Shown here: one piece after another, positions 36,513 to 44,366 of the stretch
Layout: each line of letters begins with the position of its first letter
Numbering within the stretch: position 1 is the first letter of the stretch
Source of the DNA: CAMAVH01 sp036500145
Lineage (GTDB): Bacteria > Pseudomonadota > Alphaproteobacteria > SMXQ01
NCBI GenBank assembly: GCA_036500145.1
Contig: DASYCO010000041.1
Coordinates: forward strand, 1 to 64,000
Reading direction: 5' to 3'
Length of the DNA: 64,000 nt
Made by a program: the position numbers and the translations under genes
Notes under the pieces: model-generated
The model's input: the letters and a program-made list of their open reading frames with translations, nothing else
Databases searched by the model: none
Told to the model about the DNA's origin: nothing

Positions 36513-38303
36513 TTACGAGGGAACCTTAATCGCCTGTCCAACCAAGGACTTGCTGTGTAGCACGAGGGCCGGCAGATGCAACGGCGCCAATGCGGCGGGA
36601 TGGACCGTCTCCTCGGGAATGCGGCCGATGCCGAAGCGCGCGAAGGCGAGGCCGAGGCCGGGCAGGGCGCTGACCATCGCGAAGGGCACCGCGAGCAGCA
36701 GGCCGAGCAGCACCGGGCTCGCCCAGAGCACCGCGCCGAGGGAGATCTTCGCGAACAGGTAGGTCACGACGATGCCGCAGAGGCTCTGCACCCACAGACG
36801 CTGGGTCGCCGCCGACAGGGGAACCGCATGGTCGTCGCGCAGCTGGCTCGTCCAGCCGATGGTGCGGCCCATCGCCAAGCCGCCCAGGAACACCGTCTGC
36901 GTCACCGCCATCACCGGGGCGAGCAGGGCGCTGAACACAGTCTCCAGCAGCAGGTTCCCGACGAAGCGCAGCGGCCCACCGAACAGGCGGCGCTCCGTCG
37001 GATGCAGCAGAACGCGAATCGCGCTGGCGATCTTCGGCGCGAAGGTCATGGTCATCATCAGGACCAGCGACCAATAGGCCGCCTCGGGGCGGAACAGCGG
37101 CGTCGCCGCGCCGACCAGCAGGCCACGGAGCGAGAACAACGCCACCAGGCCCATCCAGGCCGGGGCGCCGACGAACATCAGGATGGCGAAGACGAGCTGG
37201 AAGCGGCTGACCGGCTTCAGGCCCGGCATGGCGAGCAGCCGCCAGTACTGCATGTTGCCCTCGCACCAGCGCAGGTCGCGGCGCATGAACTCGAGCAGGG
37301 TCGGCGGGTTCTCCTCCCAGGTGCCGTCCTCGAGCGGCAGCACGCGCACCTCGAACCCGGCGCGGCGCATCAGCACCGCCTCGACCTGGTCGTGGCTCAG
37401 GATCGGCTTGCCGCTGGCCAGCTTCGGCAGGTGGCAGTGCGCGATGAAGGGCGCCAGGCGGATGATCGCGTTATGGCCCCAGTAGGGGCCGCAGTCGCCC
37501 TGCCAGAAGGCGGCGCCGAGCGTGTAGCTGCGCATGCCGAGGCGCATGCCGAACTGGAAGACGCGGGCGAAGGGGCTGGCGCTCGGCATGCCGACCGTCA
37601 GGGTCTGGGCGATGCCGAGGTCGTCCTTGGCCTGCATGACGCGGATCATGCGGACCATGGCCGCAGCGCTCATGAAGCTGTCGGCGTCAAGCACGATCAT
37701 GAAGTCGTAGCCGGTCCCCCAACGGTCACAGAAGTCGCGGATATTTCCGGCCTTGAAGTCATCGTTCACGAGGCGACGTCGGTAGGTGACAGGGATGCGG
37801 CCGGCGTAGGACGCCGCCAGGTCGTCGGCCACCGCCTCTTCGCCGGCGGCGATGTCGGGCTTGTTGGTGTCGCTGAGAACGAAGCAGTCCACATGGCCGA
37901 GGGCGGCGCTGCCTTCCAGCTCGGCCAGCATGGCCGAGAGGTTGCGGCGCAGGCGGGCCGGCTCTTCGTTGCGCACGCAGATGGCGATTGCGGTGCGCGT
38001 GACGATGGGCGCGTCGTCGTCGCCGAGGCGCGCGATGGGCGAGGCGGCCGCTTCCGGGTCGCGGCGAAACAGCATCAGGCCGAGGCCGAAGACGGCGTTC
38101 CACAGGCCGAGCGTCGGCCAGGGCAGCGACAGGGCGTAGGCCGTCAGGATCAGGCCGTCGACCCAGTCGAGGCCGCCGTCCGACAGGGCGTAGGCCATGA
38201 GGGCGAACATGCCGGCCATGGTGAGGCAGACCAGGCTGAAGAACAGCGCGCGGCGGCGGGCGAGTTGCACGGACGAACCTAACGAAGTTATGAGAGCCGC
38301 CAA
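36513..38303 (-). CDS. opgH: Glucans biosynthesis glucosyltransferase OpgH (MdoH)
   Basis: 596-residue membrane GT2 enzyme that builds and exports the backbone of osmoregulated periplasmic glucans. Two N-terminal membrane segments, a cytoplasmic GT2 domain (TAIAICVRNEEPARLRRNL, VLSDTNKP, MIVLDADSFMS, ILSHDQVEAVLMRRAGF, MRRDLRWCEGNMQYWRLL) and about six C-terminal membrane segments. The D, DxD, D, RW series is intact. TTG at 38303 opens the frame; a GTG 11 codons later is an alternative. It lacks the long N-terminal extension of E. coli OpgH. No opgG or opgD partner is in the window. Confidence 0.93.
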   Translation of the reverse strand: MAALITSLGSSVQLARRRALFFSLVCLTMAGMFALMAYALSDGGLDWVDGLILTAYALSLPWPTLGLWNAVFGLGLMLFRRDPEAAASPIARLGDDDAPIVTRTAIAICVRNEEPARLRRNLSAMLAELEGSAALGHVDCFVLSDTNKPDIAAGEEAVADDLAASYAGRIPVTYRRRLVNDDFKAGNIRDFCDRWGTGYDFMIVLDADSFMSAAAMVRMIRVMQAKDDLGIAQTLTVGMPSASPFARVFQFGMRLGMRSYTLGAAFWQGDCGPYWGHNAIIRLAPFIAHCHLPKLASGKPILSHDQVEAVLMRRAGFEVRVLPLEDGTWEENPPTLLEFMRRDLRWCEGNMQYWRLLAMPGLKPVSRFQLVFAILMFVGAPAWMGLVALFSLRGLLVGAATPLFRPEAAYWSLVLMMTMTFAPKIASAIRVLLHPTERRLFGGPLRFVGNLLLETVFSALLAPVMAVTQTVFLGGLAMGRTIGWTSQLRDDHAVPLSAATQRLWVQSLCGIVVTYLFAKISLGAVLWASPVLLGLLLAVPFAMVSALPGLGLAFARFGIGRIPEETVHPAALAPLHLPALVLHSKSLVGQAIKVPS

Positions 38304-38388
38304 GGGGATGCCTACTTTGTCGGAAAAGAGATACGGCTTATTGTTCGCGGCAAGAACGATCGCCGATCAGGGAGCGTAATAAAGCGGG

Positions 38389-39372
38389 ATGGCAAAACAG
38401 GGGCAAGCGGAAGCGCTGTGGTACGTGGCCGCAGGGCAGGGCGAATGGCGCGCCGAAAACCTGCCGGCCAAGGTCGAGGGCGTGCGCGTGCGCAGCCTCT
38501 TCAGCGCCCTCAGCCGGGGAACGGAAAGCCTTGTTTTCCATGGCAAAGTGCCCGCCAGCGAGCATCAGCGGATGCGCGCGCCCTTCCAGGCCGGGGACTT
38601 CCCCTTTCCGGTGAAATACGGCTACGCCACGGTCGGGCGCGTCGAGGAAGGACACGCGGATTTGATCGGCCGCGCCGTCTTTGCGCTCCATCCGCACCAG
38701 ACGACGTTCGACCTGCCGGCCGACGCCGTCATGCCGCTGCCCGACGGCCTGCCGCCGATGCGCGGCGTGCTCGCCGCCAACATGGAAACCGCGCTCAACA
38801 CCATCTGGGATTCCGGCGCGACGGCCGCCTGCCGCATCAACGTCATCGGCGGCGGCGTGGTCGGCCTGCTCACGGCCTACCTGGCGGGCCGCCTGCCGGG
38901 CGCCGACGTCACCCTGATCGACATCCTGCCGCAGCGGGCCAAGCTGGCTGCCGCCCTCGGCCTGCGCTTCGTGCTGCCCGCCGACGCGCCGGGCGACTGC
39001 GACGTGGTGTTCCACGCCAGCGGCGTCGGCAGCGGGCTCAACACGGCGATTTCCTGTGCCGGCGACGAAGCCACCGTGGTCGAGATGAGCTGGTACGGCA
39101 CAGGCGAAATCCCCGTGACGCTGGGCGGCGCCTTCCATAGTCGCCGCCTGAAGCTGATCGCCAGCCAAGTCGGCAAGGTGGCGCCCAATCAGCGGGCGCG
39201 CTGGAACTACCGCCGCCGCCTGGCCGCCGCCCTGAATTTGCTGCGCGACGACCGCCTCGACGCGCTGCTGGAATCGCCCATCGCCGCCGCCGACCTGCCG
39301 GCCAAGCTGCCGGACATCCTCAAGCCGGGCGGCGGCGTCCTCTGCCAACCCATCGCCTATCCAGTTTCTTAG
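38389..39372 (+). CDS. MDR-family zinc-less alcohol dehydrogenase-like oxidoreductase
   Basis: 327 residues. GroES-like N-terminal domain (SLFSALSRGTESLVFHGKVP, FPVKYGYATVGRV), then a Rossmann domain with NVIGGGVVGLLTAYLAG (about 150) and VTLIDILPQRAKLAAALG. The usual GHE zinc motif is absent, so zinc catalysis is unlikely. It stands 28 bases before the pterin-synthase-like gene and leads the four-gene operon 38389-41665. In that setting it may oxidise or reduce a modified pyrimidine or pterin side chain; this is inference. Confidence 0.8.
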   Translation: MAKQGQAEALWYVAAGQGEWRAENLPAKVEGVRVRSLFSALSRGTESLVFHGKVPASEHQRMRAPFQAGDFPFPVKYGYATVGRVEEGHADLIGRAVFALHPHQTTFDLPADAVMPLPDGLPPMRGVLAANMETALNTIWDSGATAACRINVIGGGVVGLLTAYLAGRLPGADVTLIDILPQRAKLAAALGLRFVLPADAPGDCDVVFHASGVGSGLNTAISCAGDEATVVEMSWYGTGEIPVTLGGAFHSRRLKLIASQVGKVAPNQRARWNYRRRLAAALNLLRDDRLDALLESPIAAADLPAKLPDILKPGGGVLCQPIAYPVS

Positions 39373-39400
39373 CTTTCCATTTTATCTTATTGAGGTTTCT

Positions 39401-39802
39401 ATGTTTTACGTCGAAGTCCGTGACCATGTGATGATCGCCCACAGCTTCCAGGGCGAGGTCTTCGGTCCGGCCCAGCGCCTGCACGGCGCGACCTTCGTCA
39501 TCGATGCCGCGTTCTATTCCAAGGAGCTCGACGACGCCGGGCTGGTGGTCGACATCGGCCTCGCCATGACGATCCTGCGCGAAACGCTAGAGCCGCTGAA
39601 CTACCGCAACCTCGACGACCTGCCGGAGTTCAAGGGCAAGAACACCACCACCGAATTCCTTGCCAAGGCGCTGTTCGACCGCCTCGCCGTCCGGGCCAAG
39701 GCCGGCGAGCTCGGCCGCCCGGGCAAGGATCTTGCCGCGCTTCGCGTGACGATCTCGGAATCGCACACGGCGCGCGCCGCTTACGAGGGGCCGCTTGCCT
39801 AG
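39401..39802 (+). CDS. 6-pyruvoyl-tetrahydropterin synthase/QueD-fold protein with degenerate active site
   Basis: 133 residues matching the PTPS/QueD T-fold: AHSF, RLHG, VVDIGLAM, NTTTEFLAKALFDRL, ISESHT. In characterised enzymes three His bind zinc and Cys, Asp, His are catalytic. Here His14 and His28 remain, but the third zinc ligand is Ala30 (HGAT for HGHS), the Cys position is Ala24, and the Asp-His pair is Asn67-Tyr68. Glu120, which anchors the pterin ring, is kept. So pterin binding is plausible, the known lyase chemistry is not. The GAGG before the ATG is a fair ribosome-binding site. Its 3' end overlaps the glycosyltransferase. Confidence 0.85.
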   Translation: MFYVEVRDHVMIAHSFQGEVFGPAQRLHGATFVIDAAFYSKELDDAGLVVDIGLAMTILRETLEPLNYRNLDDLPEFKGKNTTTEFLAKALFDRLAVRAKAGELGRPGKDLAALRVTISESHTARAAYEGPLA

Positions 39803-40871
39803 CAGCGACCGATCACGGCTGACATTGGTGACGCCCGGCAGCCTGGAGACGGCGACGGGCGGCTACCGCTATGACCGCCGCGTCGTCGCCGAGCTGCGCG
39901 CCGCCGGCCATGCCGTCGACGTGCTGACGCTGGGCGAAAGCTTTCCGCAGCCCGATCCGGCAACGCTCGCCTCGGCCTACCAAACCCTGGCCGCGCTGCC
40001 GGCGGGGCCAGTGGTGATCGACGGACTGGCGCTCGGCGCGCTGCCCGACGTCGGCCGCCATCTGCCGGCCCATGCGCCGCTCGTCGCCCTGGTGCACCAT
40101 CCGCTGGCGCTCGAAACCGGACTGACGCCCGAACGCGCCCGGCAATTGCGCGACAGCGAGCGGCAGGCCCTGGCCGCCGCACGCCATGTCATCGTCAGCA
40201 GCCCGCCAACGGCGGCGATCCTGGCCGCCGACTACGGCGTCGCCACAGACCGCATCAGCGTGGCGCCGCCCGGCGTCGACGCGGCTCCCGTCGCGACAGG
40301 CGGCGACGGGCGCACGGTGGAATTGCTCAGCGTCGGATCGATCATCCCCCGCAAAGGCCACGACCTTCTGGTCGAGGCGCTGGGGCCGCTGCGCGATCTG
40401 CCCTGGCGGCTGACCATCGTCGGCGATGCCCGCGACAGGCCAGCCGCCGACGCGCTCGACGCCGCCATCCGCCGGCATGGCCTGGAAGACCGCATCGTCC
40501 TGGCCGGCGCATTGTCCGAAGCCGATCTGGCGGCGCGCTATGCCGCCGCCGACCTGTTCGTGCTCGCGTCACGCTACGAAGGCTACGGCATGGTCTTCAG
40601 CGAAGCGCTCGCCCATGGCCTTCCGCTCGTCGTCACGGCGGTGGGCGAGGCGGCGAACTTGCTGCCGGCCGGCGCAGGCCAGGCCGTCGCGCCTGACGAC
40701 ACCGCCGCCTTGAGCGCCGCCCTGCGCGGCATGATCGCCGATCCCGCCGCTCGCGCGGCCAGCGCCGCTGCGGCACGCGCGGCGCGGGACAGACTGCCGC
40801 GCTGGTCCGACTGCGCGGCGACCTTCATCGAAGTTCTGAGCCAACTCCAAGCGACGAGAGCGACCGCATGA
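39795..40871 (+). CDS. GT4 family glycosyltransferase of the pterin-like cluster
   Basis: 358 residues. Opens LTLVTPGSLETATGGYRYDRRVVAELRAAGH; the C-terminal GT-B domain has ELLSVGSIIPRKGHDLLVEAL, RIVLAGALSEADLAARYAAADLFVLASRYEGYGMVFSEALAHG with the typical Glu pair. TTG at 39795 overlaps the pterin-synthase-like gene by eight bases, and its end overlaps the methyltransferase by four, so the three are translationally coupled. Its composition is GC-rich, unlike the EPS island transferases. Glycosylation of a small pterin-like acceptor is inferred from context. Confidence 0.88.
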   Translation: MPSSDRSRLTLVTPGSLETATGGYRYDRRVVAELRAAGHAVDVLTLGESFPQPDPATLASAYQTLAALPAGPVVIDGLALGALPDVGRHLPAHAPLVALVHHPLALETGLTPERARQLRDSERQALAAARHVIVSSPPTAAILAADYGVATDRISVAPPGVDAAPVATGGDGRTVELLSVGSIIPRKGHDLLVEALGPLRDLPWRLTIVGDARDRPAADALDAAIRRHGLEDRIVLAGALSEADLAARYAAADLFVLASRYEGYGMVFSEALAHGLPLVVTAVGEAANLLPAGAGQAVAPDDTAALSAALRGMIADPAARAASAAAARAARDRLPRWSDCAATFIEVLSQLQATRATA

Positions 40872-41665
40872 GCTTTTCACCCGAGTGGCTGACCTTGCGC
40901 GAACCCGCCGACCATCGCGCACGCAATCCCGAGCTTCTGGTCGCCGTCGCGGCCTATTTCGGCGGACGCGAGGATCTGGCCGTCACCGACCTGGCAAGCG
41001 GGCAGGGCTCGACCTTGCGCGCCGTGTCGCCCCACTTGGCGAAGGGCCAGAGCTGGACGCTCGTCGACTATGACGAGGACTTGCTCGACGCCGCGGTCCG
41101 CCTCGGCGCGGGGAGCGACGTGGAGATTGCGACGCAGCGCGCCGACTTGAGCGACGACATCGCTTCGGTGCTGGCGCTGCCGGCGGACCTGCTGACCACA
41201 TCGGCCTTCTTCGACCTCGTGTCGAAGCCTTGGCTGACGCAGCTCGTCAAGGCCGCCGCCAAGCGCCGCCTGCCGGTCTATGCCGCCCTGAGCTACGACG
41301 GGCGCATGAGCTGCACGCCGCACGAGGAGCTGGACGCCGCCGCGCTCGCCGTCTTCAACCGCCATCAGCGCCACGACAAGGGCTTCGGCGCGGCGCTCGG
41401 GCCGACGGCGGCGGAGACGGCGCATCGCCTGTTCGAATCGGCCGGCTACAAGGTGACCCTCGCGCCGTCCGACTGGCGACTGAAAGCCGACGAATCCGAA
41501 CTGCAGCGTCAGCTGGTGGAGGGCTGGCATGGCGCCGTCGCCGAGCTGAAGGAAATCCCCGGCCCGGCGCTCGTCGCCTGGCGCGCGCATCGCCTGGCCG
41601 CCATCGCCGCCGGAAAGGCCGAACTTATGGTCGGCCATGTCGATCTTTGGGCGGTCCCGGCCTAA
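40868..41665 (+). CDS. Class I SAM-dependent methyltransferase of the pterin-like cluster
   Basis: 265 residues. Motif I is VTDLASGQGSTLRAV (about residues 39-53), followed by WTLVDYDEDLLDAA (ribose-binding acid) and the conserved VYAALSYDGRMSCTPHEELDAAALAVFNRHQRHDKGF region (about residues 137-173). Its start overlaps the glycosyltransferase stop (ATGA). It converges on the RibD-like gene, sharing four bases at the stops. Substrate unknown. Confidence 0.82.
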   Translation: MSFSPEWLTLREPADHRARNPELLVAVAAYFGGREDLAVTDLASGQGSTLRAVSPHLAKGQSWTLVDYDEDLLDAAVRLGAGSDVEIATQRADLSDDIASVLALPADLLTTSAFFDLVSKPWLTQLVKAAAKRRLPVYAALSYDGRMSCTPHEELDAAALAVFNRHQRHDKGFGAALGPTAAETAHRLFESAGYKVTLAPSDWRLKADESELQRQLVEGWHGAVAELKEIPGPALVAWRAHRLAAIAAGKAELMVGHVDLWAVPA

Positions 41666-42441
41666 CGCGACAGGTCGCAGTCGAACAACACGTCGGCGCC
41701 CAGCCGGTAGACCTGAGCAGGAGGCCGCAAGGCCGCATCGAGCTTGTCGATCGGCGGCAGGGACAGGCCGAAGGGCCCAGCCCCGATGATGAGGGGCGCA
41801 ACCGCCAGGTGCAGCCGGTCGAGACAGCCGGCGGCCAGGAAGGCGGAAAGGGTGGAGGTGCCGCCCTCCACCAGAATCCGGCGGAACCCGAGGTCGTTGA
41901 GGGCGGCGATGATCGCTGTCGGCGGCAGGTTGCCGTCGGTTCCAGGGCGAATCGGAACGATGTCGATGTCGGCATCGAAGCGCGTTTCGCATCCCGCCAT
42001 TGTCACGATGCAACGACGCACGCCATCCCGCGTTAACAGCTTAGCGTCCGGCAGAAGACGTAGTTTCGGATCGATAACCACGCGCGCCGGATGGTCTCCC
42101 TCGACATGGCGAACGGTGAGCTGCGGATCGTCGGCGACTGCGGTGCCGACGCCGACGACGACGGCATCGGCCAAGGCGCGCAGGCGATGCAGATGAACGA
42201 TGGCCTCACGGCCGTTGATGTAGTGGGAATGCCCGCTGGCCGTGGCGATGCGGCCGTCGAGCGACTGGCCGAGCTGGCCGACGACGAAGCGAGGCCGGCA
42301 GAGGGGCGCAAAGAGCGTCCGCCAGGGTTCGGCCATGCCGGCGGGCAGATCGCCGCCACCGGCTTGGACGACCGAAAGGATCGCCGACCAGACGTCGTCC
42401 GGCATTTCTGAAACGGTAGAGTCGGAATCGGACAGGGACAT
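41662..42441 (-). CDS. RibD C-terminal-type pyrimidine reductase, without deaminase domain
   Basis: 259 residues of the DHFR-like RibD_C fold: VVGQLGQSLDGRIATASGHSHYINGREA, LHRLRALADAVVVGVGTAVADDPQLTVR, VVIDPKLRL, ILVEGGTSTLSAFLAAGCLDRLHLAVAPLIIG. In riboflavin synthesis this domain reduces the ribosyl side chain of the GTP-derived pyrimidine to ribityl. The cytidine-deaminase-like N-terminal half of true RibD is missing; instead about 45 residues of no known domain precede it. It is divergent from the RibA-like gene, with about 100 bases between starts. Confidence 0.87.
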   Translation of the reverse strand: MSLSDSDSTVSEMPDDVWSAILSVVQAGGGDLPAGMAEPWRTLFAPLCRPRFVVGQLGQSLDGRIATASGHSHYINGREAIVHLHRLRALADAVVVGVGTAVADDPQLTVRHVEGDHPARVVIDPKLRLLPDAKLLTRDGVRRCIVTMAGCETRFDADIDIVPIRPGTDGNLPPTAIIAALNDLGFRRILVEGGTSTLSAFLAAGCLDRLHLAVAPLIIGAGPFGLSLPPIDKLDAALRPPAQVYRLGADVLFDCDLSR

Positions 42442-42541
42442 GACTTTGACGCAAAAGGATCAAGGCTTTGTGATGAACGCCCGATCCGGGCGGATGGCGC
42501 GTTCCGGCCTTTGAATGATAACCTGAAACGGTTTGATAAAT

Positions 42542-43747
42542 ATGGATAACACCGTCGGCCCGTCCACGACAGACGCTCTCCCAACGACAGTCCGCTCCAA
42601 CGGCGCCGCCCCAAGGCGGCAGGAAGGCCCCCGCGTGCTTAACAACGGCTTCGGCGATCCCGCCATCCTCGCAGCCCATCGCGCCCTCAGCGACTTCAGG
42701 GCCGGCGCGCCCATCATCGTCCGTGATGGCGATGTGGCCGAGATTCTCATCTCCCTCGACGGCTTCGACGACGCCCGCCTGGCGCGCCTGCGCGCGGCCT
42801 GGCAGCCGCTCGGCCTGGCGGTGACGTCCCATCGCGCCGCCGCCCTTGGCGACCGCAGCGGCGGCATCGTCGTGCCGCTCGCGAACGACATGGACATCGC
42901 GCGCATCGTCGACATCGCGAGCGCGCCCGCCGTGAAGCTGTGCGCGCCGGGCGATGCGGCCAACTCTTGCGTCCTCGCCGCGCTCGAACTGGCCAAGATC
43001 GCGCAATTGCTGCCGGCCGCCCTCGTGCTGCCGGTCACGCCCGAGACCATGGCTGCCTTCGGCACCCAGGCCAGCGACGTGCGCGTCGCCGACGTGATGC
43101 GCCTGCGCGCTGCCGCGACGCATTCCACGCGCCTGGTGTCGCGCGCCCGCGTGCCGCTGCACGAGAACCTCGCCACCGAATTCGTCGTCTTCCGCGACAT
43201 GCTCGGCCGCAACATGACGGCGGTCGTCGTCGGCGCGCCCGACCTGACCCAGGCCGTGCCGGTGCGCCTGCATTCCTGCTGCCTGACCGGCGACGTCTTC
43301 TCGTCGCGGCGCTGCGACTGCGGCGACCAGCTGCAGATGTCGCTCGACATCCTGTCGGAGAAGGGCGGCGGCGTGCTGCTCTACCTCGACCAGGAAGGCT
43401 GCGGCATCGGGCTCGCCAACAAGATGCGCGCCTACGGCCTGCAGGACCGCGGCCTCGACACCATCGACGCCAACACGACGCTGGGCTTCGCCACCGACGA
43501 GCGGCGCTACGACGCGGCCGCGCGAATGCTCGAACTGCTCGGGATCACCCGCGTCTCGCTGCTGACCAACAATCCGGCCAAGCTCAGCGGGCTCGCCGAG
43601 CACGGCATCGAGATCGCCGGGCGCATCCCGCTGCTGGCGCCGGTCAACAGCAGCAACAAGCGCTACCTCGACGCCAAGGCGCGGCGCGCCGGCCATCTTT
43701 TGGAAGGCTTGAACGAACCCGCCCCCCCGGTGCATTCTCGCGCCTAG
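42542..43747 (+). CDS. RibA-type GTP cyclohydrolase II with extra N-terminal domain and altered QEGR motif
   Basis: 401 residues. The C-terminal half (about 215-390) is GTP cyclohydrolase II: HSCCLTGD, SSRRCDCGDQL giving zinc ligands Cys247, Cys258 and Cys260, RAYGLQD (E. coli Tyr105), FATDERR (E. coli Asp126, Arg128), LLTNNPAKL, GHLLEG. But the RQEGR motif reads DQEGC: E. coli Arg94 is Cys287 and Arg90 is Asp283. The N-terminal 210 residues look like a degenerate RibB-type domain. Family enzymes open GTP to a diaminopyrimidine. ATG at 42542 is chosen; a TTG lies nine bases earlier. Confidence 0.88.
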   Translation: MDNTVGPSTTDALPTTVRSNGAAPRRQEGPRVLNNGFGDPAILAAHRALSDFRAGAPIIVRDGDVAEILISLDGFDDARLARLRAAWQPLGLAVTSHRAAALGDRSGGIVVPLANDMDIARIVDIASAPAVKLCAPGDAANSCVLAALELAKIAQLLPAALVLPVTPETMAAFGTQASDVRVADVMRLRAAATHSTRLVSRARVPLHENLATEFVVFRDMLGRNMTAVVVGAPDLTQAVPVRLHSCCLTGDVFSSRRCDCGDQLQMSLDILSEKGGGVLLYLDQEGCGIGLANKMRAYGLQDRGLDTIDANTTLGFATDERRYDAAARMLELLGITRVSLLTNNPAKLSGLAEHGIEIAGRIPLLAPVNSSNKRYLDAKARRAGHLLEGLNEPAPPVHSRA

Positions 43748-43811
43748 TCGCCACAAGGCGGCATTCGACGGCCTTCAGGCAGAAGGACCGTCCAGAGGGG
43801 GAGACGAGGGG

Positions 43812-44366
43812 ATGTCCAGCATCAACGGGCCACAGGCGCCCGGCGCGCCTTATTCGCACGGCGCGATCGGCTTTCACTGGCTGACGGCCGCGATCGTTCT
43901 TACGATCATTCCGGTCGGCCTCGTCATGGCCAACATCGGCTCCGGCCCGACGCAGAACTTCCTCTACACCCTGCACGAATCGCTCGGCATCGTCGTCTGG
44001 CCCGTGGTCGCGGCCCGGCTGCTCTACCGATTGAAGAACCCGCCGCCGCCCATGCAGGAAGACATCCCGGCGCTGATGAAGCTTGCCGCCGAGACGGTTC
44101 ATTGGTGCCTCTATGCCGGCCTGCTGGCGAACCCGATCCTCGGCTGGCTCGGCATCTCGACCTTCGGCGCCAAGGTGAGCTTCTTCTGGCTGTTCGAACT
44201 GCCGAGCATCGCCGCCAAGGACGAGCATCTGTCGGAACTGGTGCTGAAGGGCCATGCGCTGATCGGCATCCTGATCGCGCTGGCGCTCTGCGCCCACATC
44301 GGCGGCGCGCTGTTCCACCACTTCATCCGCAAGGACCGCACCCTGCTGCGGATGCTCGGCCGCTAG
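43812..44366 (+). CDS. Cytochrome b561 family membrane protein
   Basis: 184 residues with four membrane segments. Haem-ligand histidines are seen in SHGAIGFHWLTAAIV (first), TLHESLGIVVW (second), TVHWCLYAGLL (third) and GHALIGILIALALCAHIGGALFHHF (fourth). It carries electrons across or within the inner membrane. GGGGAGACGAGGGG precedes the ATG. It follows the RibA-like gene by 64 bases on the same strand and overlaps the convergent creatininase gene by four bases. A link to the pterin-like cluster is positional only. Confidence 0.9.
   Translation: MSSINGPQAPGAPYSHGAIGFHWLTAAIVLTIIPVGLVMANIGSGPTQNFLYTLHESLGIVVWPVVAARLLYRLKNPPPPMQEDIPALMKLAAETVHWCLYAGLLANPILGWLGISTFGAKVSFFWLFELPSIAAKDEHLSELVLKGHALIGILIALALCAHIGGALFHHFIRKDRTLLRMLGR

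Noticed and set aside
42442..42541. FMN riboswitch upstream of the RibA-like gene
   Set aside because: Only about 100 bases lie between the divergent starts, without the conserved six-way junction sequence blocks.
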